Source: Candidatus Dormiibacterota bacterium
GTDB lineage: Bacteria; Chloroflexota; Dormibacteria; Aeolococcales; Aeolococcaceae
NCBI GenBank assembly: GCA_019234035.1
Contig: JAFALX010000028.1
Span: forward strand, 1-7,936
DNA: 7,936 nt
Direction of reading: 5' to 3'
This document shows, piece after piece, positions 1 to 4,712 of the stretch (positions are counted from its first letter, which is position 1; each line of letters opens with the position of its first letter). The notes below the pieces were generated by a model, which saw only the letters and a program-made list of their open reading frames with translations, was not told where the DNA came from and did no database searches. Made by a program: the position numbers and the translations under genes.

Positions 1-1
1 G

Positions 2-646
2 CTCCGCGCGCTGCCGCGGGAGTCATTGCGGGACCGGCGGGACCGCGCGCTGATCCACTTCCTCATCGCGAGCGGGTGCCGCATCGCCGAGGCGTGCTCG
101 CTGAACCGCGGCGACATCCGTGCCGGCGGCTTTCGCGTTCTGGGCAAAGGTGGCAAATACCGGACGGTGTACCTGACCGAGGACGCGTTCGCAGCTGTAC
201 AGGACTACCTGCTGATGCGTGGACCGGATCAGAGTCCTGCACTGTTCATCAGCGTCGCCCGCGCCGAGCTCACCCACGGCCATGCGCTCGCCGGAAACCG
301 CCTGACCCCCGACGGCGCCCGGCGTGCGCTGGGTGCCCTGCGTCGCCGCCTCGGCGCCGACCCGGCGTTGTTCGAGCTGGTCGCCGGCCTCCGCAGCCCG
401 CACACCGCGCGGCACACCGCCGCCACCACCCTCCTCGAGGCGACCGACGGCGACGTCCGCCTGGTCCAGGAGGTGCTCGGCCACGCCACGCTCGAGACGC
501 TGCGCGTCTACACGGAGATCACGGATCGGCGCAAGCGGGCGGCGTACGATCGGCTCGGGGACTATCTGAACGAGGTGGAAGCCGTCAGCGCCAGACGTTC
601 CCCAGCTCGAGCGGCGGCCCGCCGAAGCCCACTTCCCAGCGGGTGA
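2..646 (+). CDS. Tyrosine recombinase/integrase (XerC/XerD-like), C-terminal catalytic domain, 5' partial
   Basis: The frame is open from the left edge, so the N-terminal core-binding domain lies outside the window; 214 residues are visible. The fragment begins at the usual domain boundary (ALP, then RDRRDRALIHFLIASG). The full catalytic set of the family is present, counting from the first visible codon: Arg27 in GCRIAEACSL, Lys49 in GKGGKYR, His134 and Arg137 in PHTARHTA, His161 in LGHATLET and the nucleophile Tyr170 in RVYTEI. The spacings (R-K 22, H-R 3, H-Y 9) resemble XerD. The family cuts and rejoins DNA through a 3'-phosphotyrosine link, in dimer resolution or element integration. The sequence cannot say whether this is the chromosomal Xer protein or a mobile-element integrase. 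About 25 residues after the normal end form an Arg/Ala/Ser/Pro-rich tail read over the 3' end of the Nudix gene, probably without function. A TTG at 26 is not the real start. Confidence 0.9.
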   Translation, partial: LRALPRESLRDRRDRALIHFLIASGCRIAEACSLNRGDIRAGGFRVLGKGGKYRTVYLTEDAFAAVQDYLLMRGPDQSPALFISVARAELTHGHALAGNRLTPDGARRALGALRRRLGADPALFELVAGLRSPHTARHTAATTLLEATDGDVRLVQEVLGHATLETLRVYTEITDRRKRAAYDRLGDYLNEVEAVSARRSPARAAARRSPLPSG

Positions 647-1028
647 GCAGCGCCAGCCCGATCGGCGGGTACATCGTCAGCCGTGCAAGCTCGTCGCGAG
701 GCTGCCACACCGCGTCGCGCAGCGCGCCGTCCTCCTTGCCCACCTGGAGCTCGCCCCCGGTGAGCGTCGCCGCGTAGACGAGATTGACGATGTGCCGCCC
801 CCCGGGATCGATGGCTTCGCAGACGATCTGCAACGGGCCCACGTCGACGCTGTAGCCGGTCTCCTCGAGCGTCTCGCGCGCCGCGGTCTCGCGCAGGGTC
901 TCCCCGATCTCGACGCCGCCACCAGGTACGAGCCAGTAGCGGCGCGACGCCTTCTCGTGCTCGACGAGCAGGATCCGGTCGGCGTTGGTGACGCAGACGC
1001 CGACCCGGATCCGGAGCTGAGCCGCCAC
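585..1028 (-). CDS. Nudix hydrolase (MutT/ADP-ribose pyrophosphatase-like)
   Basis: The product is a 147-residue single-domain Nudix protein. The Nudix box is nearly canonical (G-x5-E-x7-RE-x2-EE-x-G): GVEIGETL followed by RETLEETGY, with Thr where an aliphatic residue is usual. It is preceded by the typical YWLVPGGG strand-loop. Nudix enzymes hydrolyse nucleoside diphosphates linked to another group (oxidised dNTPs, ADP-ribose, NADH and so on) using Mg2+ held by the box glutamates; the substrate cannot be read from sequence. I chose the GTG at 1028 because translation then begins just before the first beta strand (RIRVGVCV), and a GATAAT hexamer lies exactly six bases upstream, the same layout as at two other genes here. 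A TTG at 1055 would add nine residues and has no convincing Shine-Dalgarno site. The gene is divergent from the LysM gene, whose LexA box lies 37 bases upstream of the GTG, and its 3' end overlaps the recombinase gene by 62 bases. Confidence 0.88.
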   Translation of the reverse strand: MAAQLRIRVGVCVTNADRILLVEHEKASRRYWLVPGGGVEIGETLRETAARETLEETGYSVDVGPLQIVCEAIDPGGRHIVNLVYAATLTGGELQVGKEDGALRDAVWQPRDELARLTMYPPIGLALLTRWEVGFGGPPLELGNVWR

Positions 1029-1034
1029 CGAAGG

Positions 1035-1040
1035 ATTATC
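1035..1040 (-). promoter_or_regulatory. Possible -10 element of the Nudix gene (leaderless start)
   Basis: Read on the minus strand this is GATAAT, with six bases between it and the GTG at 1028. A transcript would therefore begin at or next to the start codon. No good -35 is seen at 17-19 bases upstream (TCAAGG/GTCAAG), so the call rests on the hexamer and on its spacing matching the LysM and ctaG genes. Confidence 0.4.
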
Positions 1041-1059
1041 GCCCGGGCACGACAAGCCC

Positions 1060-1089
1060 TTGACTCGAACATCCGTTCCCCGCTATCCT
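1060..1089 (+). promoter_or_regulatory. Sigma70-type promoter of the LysM gene, leaderless
   Basis: The -35 is TTGACT (1060-1065, five of six to TTGACA) and the -10 is TATCCT (1084-1089), separated by 18 bases. The -10 ends six bases before the ATG at 1096, so the expected start of transcription is at or beside the A of the start codon and the mRNA has no room for a ribosome binding site. The LexA box fills most of the spacer, so bound repressor would block RNA polymerase directly. Confidence 0.75.
1066..1079 (+). promoter_or_regulatory. LexA operator (SOS box) inside the LysM-gene promoter
   Basis: CGAACATCCGTTCC contains the perfect palindromic half-sites GAAC and GTTC four bases apart. 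This fits the Gram-positive-type LexA consensus CGAAC-N4-GTTCG at 13 of 14 positions, counting the spacer as free. It lies immediately after the -35 and ends four bases before the -10. A lexA gene encoding a protein with the matching type of DNA-binding domain lies about 2 kb away and carries a related box in its own promoter. Confidence 0.82.
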
Positions 1090-1095
1090 GGCCTC

Positions 1096-1434
1096 ATGGG
1101 AACGCATGTTCGTACCAGCCCCCGGCTCGGGATCCGGGATGCAGCCGATGCCCATCGATATCGGCGCTCGCAACGCGGCCGGCGGGTGCGACTGGCGGCC
1201 GGTGCGGCCGGCCTCGCGGCGGCTGCGCTGTTCCTCATCGGCGGCGCCGTAGGCGGCGCCTCCACCCCGCCGCGTCACGTCACCGTGCACGCCGGCGACA
1301 CGCTGTGGTCCATCGCGGAGGCGACGTACGGCGACAGCGACGTCCAGGCGCGCGTCGTGCAGCTCGAGACCGCCAACCACCTGACCAGCCCGGCGCTCAG
1401 CCCGGGCGAGGTCCTGATCCTGCCGGGTCCTTGA
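1096..1434 (+). CDS. Small membrane-anchored LysM protein, probable SOS-induced cell-division suppressor (YneA/ChiZ-like)
   Basis: The product has 112 residues. Residues 1-32 are hydrophilic and very Arg-rich (HRYRRSQRGRR). Residues about 33-54 form one Ala/Leu/Gly-rich transmembrane helix, and residues about 61-110 are a single LysM domain (VTVHAGDTLWSIAEATYG at its start, LSPGEVLILP at its end). Basic residues before the helix predict a cytoplasmic N-terminus and LysM outside, where the fold binds peptidoglycan glycan chains. This architecture, the size (YneA is about 105 residues) and a LexA box in the promoter match YneA of Bacillus and Rv2719c/ChiZ of Mycobacterium, which delay septation during DNA damage. 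The function is inferred, since LysM proteins of this shape can have other roles. ATG 1096 is chosen because the -10 ends six bases upstream. A TTG at 1060 would place the promoter inside the gene. The 3' end overlaps ctaG by 38 bases, tail to tail. Confidence 0.85.
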   Translation: MGTHVRTSPRLGIRDAADAHRYRRSQRGRRVRLAAGAAGLAAAALFLIGGAVGGASTPPRHVTVHAGDTLWSIAEATYGDSDVQARVVQLETANHLTSPALSPGEVLILPGP

Positions 1435-2332
1435 CCCGGCGAGGCAACGCCGGCTCCGGTACGGTCCTGCCCGCCTGGATGTCCTCGAGCCACCGCGGCG
1501 TGCCCGACGGGCGCGGCCGCGGACGGTCCACCTGAGGTCCACCGCCACCGCCGCCTCCGCCGTCTTCCGAGTCGCTGGCACTGGCGTTGAGCATGCGGAC
1601 GAAGATCACGGTGAACGCGGTGAACAGTGCGATCTTGCTGACGAGCGCGATCGAAGCTCCTGCGATCTGCTGATCGGTCAGCGGGTCGAGGCCGAGCAGC
1701 CGCGGCGCGTCCGCGTACAGCGAGTACAGCGGATGATGCGCCAGCGCGACGACGAGCCCGCCGAAGGTCTGCGGGATGGTCGCCAGCACGATGTAGCCGA
1801 TCTTTCCCAGCGGCGACATGGCCTTCACCGGCGGCGAGAACGGCGTCACGATCGGCCACCAGAACATCACCGACGTCAGCAGCAGTGACACCTGTTCCAG
1901 GCTCCACAGGTTGTCGTTTTGCATCGCCGCCTGGTACGGCGCCACCGTGTGCCAACCGAAGAACGCTGCGTTCACCGCGAAGATGGCGACGAGCGGATGC
2001 ACGAAGACGCGCAGCGTGCGTTGCAACCACCGCGGCATGCGCACGCGCGGATCGCGCGGCAGCGCGAGCAGCAGCAGTGGCGGGATCGCGCCCATGAGGA
2101 GCGTGACCTGGAGCAGATGCGCAGACAGCAGATAGTGCTGCGCGACCGTGTTGAGCGGGCTGAACCAGATCGCCCCGAGGAGCAGGGCCGCGGTGATGAG
2201 CGCCGTCCAGCGGAGACGCCGATGTGTGGTGCGCCCGTGCAAGAGCAGGAGCGCAACGCCAATCACGATGACCCCCGCGACGGCTCCGAGTAGAGGTTCA
2301 AAGCTCGGAGTGGACGCAGACGGAAGAGCCAT
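1397..2332 (-). CDS. ctaG: Cytochrome c oxidase assembly protein, CtaG/caa3 family
   Basis: The product is a 311-residue polytopic membrane protein with about seven hydrophobic segments. The CtaG (caa3-type) family signature is clear: QHYLLSAHLLQ (65-75) followed by a Pro/Leu-rich helix, FGWH (125-128), SLEQ then MFWWPIV (144-162), and YSLYADAP followed by DPLTDQQIAG (203-225). The conserved His residues (H72, H128) are in place. In Bacillus this family is needed for making active caa3 oxidase, probably in the Cu(A)/Cu(B) maturation branch. That suggests aerobic respiration here, although no oxidase subunit gene is visible. After the last helix (about residue 248) an acidic stretch leads into eight consecutive glycines (258-265) and a Pro/Arg-rich cytoplasmic tail of about 45 residues that I cannot assign. 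The last 13 codons, including the stop, overlap the LysM gene. The ATG start follows TAGCCT by six bases. Confidence 0.9.
   Translation of the reverse strand: MALPSASTPSFEPLLGAVAGVIVIGVALLLLHGRTTHRRLRWTALITAALLLGAIWFSPLNTVAQHYLLSAHLLQVTLLMGAIPPLLLLALPRDPRVRMPRWLQRTLRVFVHPLVAIFAVNAAFFGWHTVAPYQAAMQNDNLWSLEQVSLLLTSVMFWWPIVTPFSPPVKAMSPLGKIGYIVLATIPQTFGGLVVALAHHPLYSLYADAPRLLGLDPLTDQQIAGASIALVSKIALFTAFTVIFVRMLNASASDSEDGGGGGGGGPQVDRPRPRPSGTPRWLEDIQAGRTVPEPALPRRVKDPAGSGPRPG
1422..1440 (+). terminator. Perfect hairpin at the LysM-gene stop codon, possible terminator
   Basis: The arms GCCGGGTC (1422-1429) and GACCCGGC (1433-1440) are perfectly complementary, giving an 8-bp stem with a 3-base CTT loop; the TGA stop (1432-1434) lies in the loop and second arm. 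It sits in the convergent overlap with ctaG, so it would form in both transcripts. No U-tract follows, so this is either a hairpin-only stop, common in high-GC genomes, or an mRNA 3'-end stabiliser. Confidence 0.42.
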
Positions 2333-2338
2333 CTTCAG

Positions 2339-2368
2339 AGGCTAGCGCATCGGTCCACTGAGCGTGAA
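2339..2368 (-). promoter_or_regulatory. ctaG promoter, leaderless
   Basis: On the minus strand a TTCACG -35 (2368-2363, four of six to consensus) and a TAGCCT -10 (2344-2339) are separated by 18 bases. The -10 ends six bases before the ctaG ATG. The spacer length and the distance to the start codon both equal those of the LysM-gene promoter. No ribosome binding site is visible. The rest of the 118-base divergent gap (2333-2450) shows no LexA box. Confidence 0.6.
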
Positions 2369-2450
2369 CGTCGTGAGCGAATCGTCAACCGGCGCTCCCT
2401 CCCGGATGGCAGGGTCGGTAGAACGCGGTACAACATGGCTTGCCGTGGAC

Positions 2451-2960
2451 ATGATCAATCCGAGCAGCCGTGCGCGGACCCATACCTACCAGTTCTCCGG
2501 TCGCACCACGCAGACCCCGGACGAGGTGCTCGATGCGTTCGCGGCGCGGCGGCTGCCCGGCATCGTGGTGGACGAGCGCGGCCCGAACCACCTGGTGCTC
2601 CGTCCCCAGCGCCACGTCCGTTACGGCGGCGACGTCGCCGTGGTGGCCGGCATCCTGATCGTGTTCGCCGTGCTGATCCTGACCGCGGTGACGCCGGTCT
2701 TCATCGCCCTGCTGCCCCTCGCCGTGGTGCCGGCGATCCCGCCGCTGCTCGACCACCGCCCGGACATCGCGATGAGCGCCGTCGAGGAGGAGCGCGGTGG
2801 CACCCGGGTCACCGTCCACGGGCAGGCCTCGCCGGAGCTCGCCGCAGTGCTCGACGCCTACCTCGGCTCGCTGCCACGGTACGTGCCGGTCGAGAACGAG
2901 GGCGCCGGAGCGAATGCGACACAGGCCCAGTCGCCGCGGCCGCCCGCGACCGGCTTCTGA
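2451..2960 (+). CDS. Hypothetical membrane protein with a transmembrane hairpin
   Basis: I do not recognise this 169-residue protein. Residues 1-60 are a hydrophilic, probably alpha/beta segment (THTYQFSGRTTQTPDEVLDAF, then HLVLRPQRHVRYGG). Residues about 61-83 and 84-100 are two consecutive hydrophobic helices separated by a TP turn. Residues 101-145 form a second soluble segment that resembles a strand-plus-helix unit (GGTRVTVHGQASPELAAVLDAYL), and the last 25 residues are low complexity (Ala/Pro/Gln/Gly). Both ends should face the same side of the membrane, probably the cytoplasm. The frame is open to a GTG at 2364, and there are candidate starts at GTG 2364, ATG 2406, GTG 2445 and ATG 2451. 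I prefer ATG 2451 because the upstream starts lie in or near the ctaG promoter and the added residues look unstructured. No Shine-Dalgarno site or well-placed -10 settles it. The codon pattern is like its neighbours, so it is probably a real gene. It converges on lexA. Confidence 0.68.
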   Translation: MINPSSRARTHTYQFSGRTTQTPDEVLDAFAARRLPGIVVDERGPNHLVLRPQRHVRYGGDVAVVAGILIVFAVLILTAVTPVFIALLPLAVVPAIPPLLDHRPDIAMSAVEEERGGTRVTVHGQASPELAAVLDAYLGSLPRYVPVENEGAGANATQAQSPRPPATGF

Positions 2961-3001
2961 CGGCAGCGCGCCGGGCCACCACTCCGCCAAGCCTGGGCGC
3001 C

Positions 3002-3014
3002 GTGCCCTCGGCAC
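3002..3014 (-). terminator. Weak hairpin in the convergent gap after lexA
   Basis: The arms GTGCC and GGCAC flank a 3-base loop, 6 bases after the lexA stop and 41 bases after the end of the hypothetical gene. It could serve both convergent genes, but the stem has only 5 bp and no T-tract follows on either strand. Confidence 0.22.
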
Positions 3015-3020
3015 TGGGAG

Positions 3021-3680
3021 CTACGAGAGCAGCCGGATGACTGCGGTCACAACTCCTTCCAATTCCAGGTTCTTGGGATACGTCGGCTCGAGAGAGGGGT
3101 TCTCGGGCTGCAGACGAACGCGCGTCCCATCCCGATAGAAGCGCTTGACCGTCACCTCGCTCTCGCCGGTGAGGTCGTTCTCGATGCGGGCGACGACGAT
3201 CGTCCCGTTGGCAGGAGCATCACGACGCGGACGCACCACGACGATGTCGCCGTCATGAATGCCCGCGTTGATCATGCTGTCGCCGTGCACCGTCAGCGCG
3301 TAGCTGCTGTCGTCGCGTGCGATCTCGGTTCCGACGGTGATGTGGTCTTCGACGTTCTGCTCGGCGAGCATGGGCGTGCCTGCCGCGACGCGGCCGATCA
3401 GCGGCAGCGAGATGATGTTTCCGGCCGCTCTCGGGGCGCTCGGTGGTGCAACAGCGGCGCCGCCATCCTGGACGACCTCGACGGTGCGTGACTTCGCCGG
3501 GTCGCGGCGGATGAAGCCGCGCGCCTCGAGCGAGTTGAGGTGGTTCTGGACGGTCGACGACGAGCTCAGGCCGACTGCCTGGCCGATCTCGCGCACGGTG
3601 GGCGGATATCCGTGATCACGTGCGTGAGAGCGCAGGAAGTCGAGGATTTGCTGTTGCCGATTGTTCAGCTGGTTCGGCAT
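3021..3680 (-). CDS. lexA: LexA repressor, SOS regulator
   Basis: The product has 219 residues. The N-terminal winged helix-turn-helix (about 1-65) reads NNRQQQILDFL, then YPPTVREIGQAVGLSSSSTVQNHL and FIRRDP, which is very like the Bacillus LexA DNA-binding domain and fits the GAAC-N4-GTTC operators found here. After a linker of about 20 residues comes the C-terminal protease/dimerisation domain. It has the self-cleavage site Ala100-Gly101 in GRVAAGTP, the catalytic Ser135 in HGDSM and the catalytic Lys179 in VTVKRF. All functional residues are present, so RecA-stimulated autocleavage is expected. The ATG at 3680 is chosen because GGAGGA lies 10 bases upstream. An in-frame ATG at 3689 would sit almost on top of that site, and a GTG at 3725 lies upstream of the predicted transcription start. 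lexA lies downstream of mutS-mutL-miaA on the same strand but has its own promoter with a LexA box, so autoregulation is expected. Confidence 0.97.
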   Translation of the reverse strand: MPNQLNNRQQQILDFLRSHARDHGYPPTVREIGQAVGLSSSSTVQNHLNSLEARGFIRRDPAKSRTVEVVQDGGAAVAPPSAPRAAGNIISLPLIGRVAAGTPMLAEQNVEDHITVGTEIARDDSSYALTVHGDSMINAGIHDGDIVVVRPRRDAPANGTIVVARIENDLTGESEVTVKRFYRDGTRVRLQPENPSLEPTYPKNLELEGVVTAVIRLLS

Positions 3681-3690
3681 GTGATCCATT

Positions 3691-3696
3691 TCCTCC
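3691..3696 (-). promoter_or_regulatory. lexA ribosome binding site that decides its start codon
   Basis: GGAGGA on the minus strand lies 10 bases before the ATG at 3680 and only one base before the ATG at 3689, so it favours the downstream start. It is the clearest Shine-Dalgarno site in the window, in contrast to the leaderless genes. Confidence 0.65.
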
Positions 3697-3715
3697 AGTC
3701 GGAGTGGGTGACTGG

Positions 3716-3745
3716 ACTGTAGCACGCCGGGGCGAATTGTGCAAA
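3716..3745 (-). promoter_or_regulatory. lexA promoter
   Basis: On the minus strand a TTTGCA -35 (3745-3740) and a TACAGT -10 (3721-3716) are 18 bases apart. The predicted leader of about 30 bases includes the Shine-Dalgarno site. The LexA box overlaps the upstream part of the -35. Confidence 0.6.
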
Positions 3746-3755
3746 CGTATGTTCT
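3742..3755 (-). promoter_or_regulatory. LexA operator (SOS box) upstream of lexA
   Basis: On the plus strand the site reads CAAACGTATGTTCT. Against CGAAC-N4-GTTCG it keeps AAC and GTTC with the right four-base spacing, with one change in the left half-site core (A for G) and one in the outer flank. It overlaps the lexA -35. It should be a slightly weaker operator than the one before the LysM gene. Confidence 0.75.
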
Positions 3756-3763
3756 GCGACCTC

Positions 3764-3787
3764 GACTGCAGTTCGCGCACTGCAGTC
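3764..3787. repeat. Perfect 9-bp inverted repeat between miaA and lexA
   Basis: The arms GACTGCAGT (3764-3772) and ACTGCAGTC (3779-3787) are separated by 6 bases. The right arm overlaps the miaA stop codon (3786-3788). It may be a hairpin terminator for the mutS-mutL-miaA transcript, although no U-tract follows, or a protein-binding palindrome upstream of the lexA promoter. Confidence 0.5.
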
Positions 3788-4712
3788 ACACGCTCTGCGC
3801 GGACAGTTCTCCGCCGGCGACGGCATCCATGGCAGCAGCGATGAGATCGGCCTCCGGGCCGCTCCTGTGCAGCCAGGTGATGCGCTTGTCGCGCCGGAAA
3901 TACGTGCGCTGCGAGCGGGCGTATCGGAGCGTGCGTTGCGTCGTCGCCGCAACCGCGTCGTCGACGGTCATCGCGCCCTCCAGCACCGCCAGCGCCTCCG
4001 CGTAGCCGATGCCGCAGCCGGCGATGGCCGGTGCGCCGTACCCTCCGGCCAGCGCGGCCCGCGCCTCGTCGAGGATTGCCCCGCTGCGGAACATGACCTC
4101 GGAGCGGTGTCGAACCCACGCCTCGTGCAGCTCGCGGGGCGCATCGACACCGATGATGACCGCAGCCCGAGGCCGCGACCCCCGCCCATCCTGGAGGCGC
4201 CCGGTCGCGTCGAGGATCTCGAGCGCGCGGATGACGCGCCGCGGATTGCGAAGATCCACCCTGCCGGCCGCAGACGGCTCGCGGCTCGTGAGCTCGGCGG
4301 CGAGCTGGTCCCTTCCTGCGGCGGTCTCCGCGATGCGGGTGCGCTGGCTCCGGGTGGCCGGGTCCGGCGGAGCACCGCCGAAGTCGTAGCCCTCGACGAG
4401 CGCGGTCACGTACAGCCCGGTGCCACCGACGACGATCGGCTGGGCATCGCGTGCCTCCACGACCTCGAGCGCGCGCCGCGCCGCCTCGAGCCAGCCGGCG
4501 ACCGTGAACTCCTGGCCCGGATCCGCAAGGTCGAGCAGATGGCACGGCACCTCGCCGACCTCCTCCTGCGTCGGGGCGCACGTGCCGGCGCGAAGGCCAC
4601 GACGCAGCTGGCGCGAATCCGCGTTGAGCAGCTCGGCAGGCCACAGCTTCCGCGCCAGCGCGACGGCCAATCGCGTCTTGCCCGTGCACGTCGGACCGAC
4701 GATGACGATCAT
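3786..4712 (-). CDS. miaA: tRNA dimethylallyltransferase MiaA
   Basis: The product has 308 residues, normal for the family. MiaA transfers a dimethylallyl group from DMAPP to N6 of A37 in tRNAs that read UNN codons (i6A37). Visible features in order: the P-loop GPTCTGKT (6-13), ADSRQ (31-35), VPCHLLDL (55-62), VVGGTGLYV (94-102), DLRNPRRVIRALEI (153-166), IGYAEAL (235-241) and the C-terminal RTLRYARSQRTYFRRD (260-275). The normally conserved DSRQVYRG-x3-GTAKP stretch is altered to DSRQLRRG-x3-GTCAP, losing the Tyr and the Lys. The start is the ATG at 4712, which overlaps the mutL stop as ATGA, a usual sign of translational coupling. The frame stays open upstream to 4925, but that part only shadows mutL. 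It is the last gene of the mutS-mutL-miaA unit. Confidence 0.96.
   Translation of the reverse strand: MIVIVGPTCTGKTRLAVALARKLWPAELLNADSRQLRRGLRAGTCAPTQEEVGEVPCHLLDLADPGQEFTVAGWLEAARRALEVVEARDAQPIVVGGTGLYVTALVEGYDFGGAPPDPATRSQRTRIAETAAGRDQLAAELTSREPSAAGRVDLRNPRRVIRALEILDATGRLQDGRGSRPRAAVIIGVDAPRELHEAWVRHRSEVMFRSGAILDEARAALAGGYGAPAIAGCGIGYAEALAVLEGAMTVDDAVAATTQRTLRYARSQRTYFRRDKRITWLHRSGPEADLIAAAMDAVAGGELSAQSV

Noticed and set aside
612..624. Small GC hairpin (CGGCG, 3-base loop, CGCCG) in the recombinase/Nudix overlap
   Set aside because: A 5-bp all-GC stem is expected by chance at this base composition, and it lies in coding sequence without a T-tract.
792..1535. A 247-codon plus-strand frame across the Nudix and LysM genes
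   Set aside because: It is antisense to the Nudix box and out of frame with the LysM domain, with no domain of its own.
1961..1973. GAAC-N5-GTTC palindrome, resembling a LexA box
   Set aside because: The spacer is five bases instead of four, and it lies inside the ctaG coding region, far from any start.
2421..2434. GAACGCGGTACAAC before the hypothetical gene, considered as a LexA box
   Set aside because: The right half-site does not match GTTC at the required spacing.
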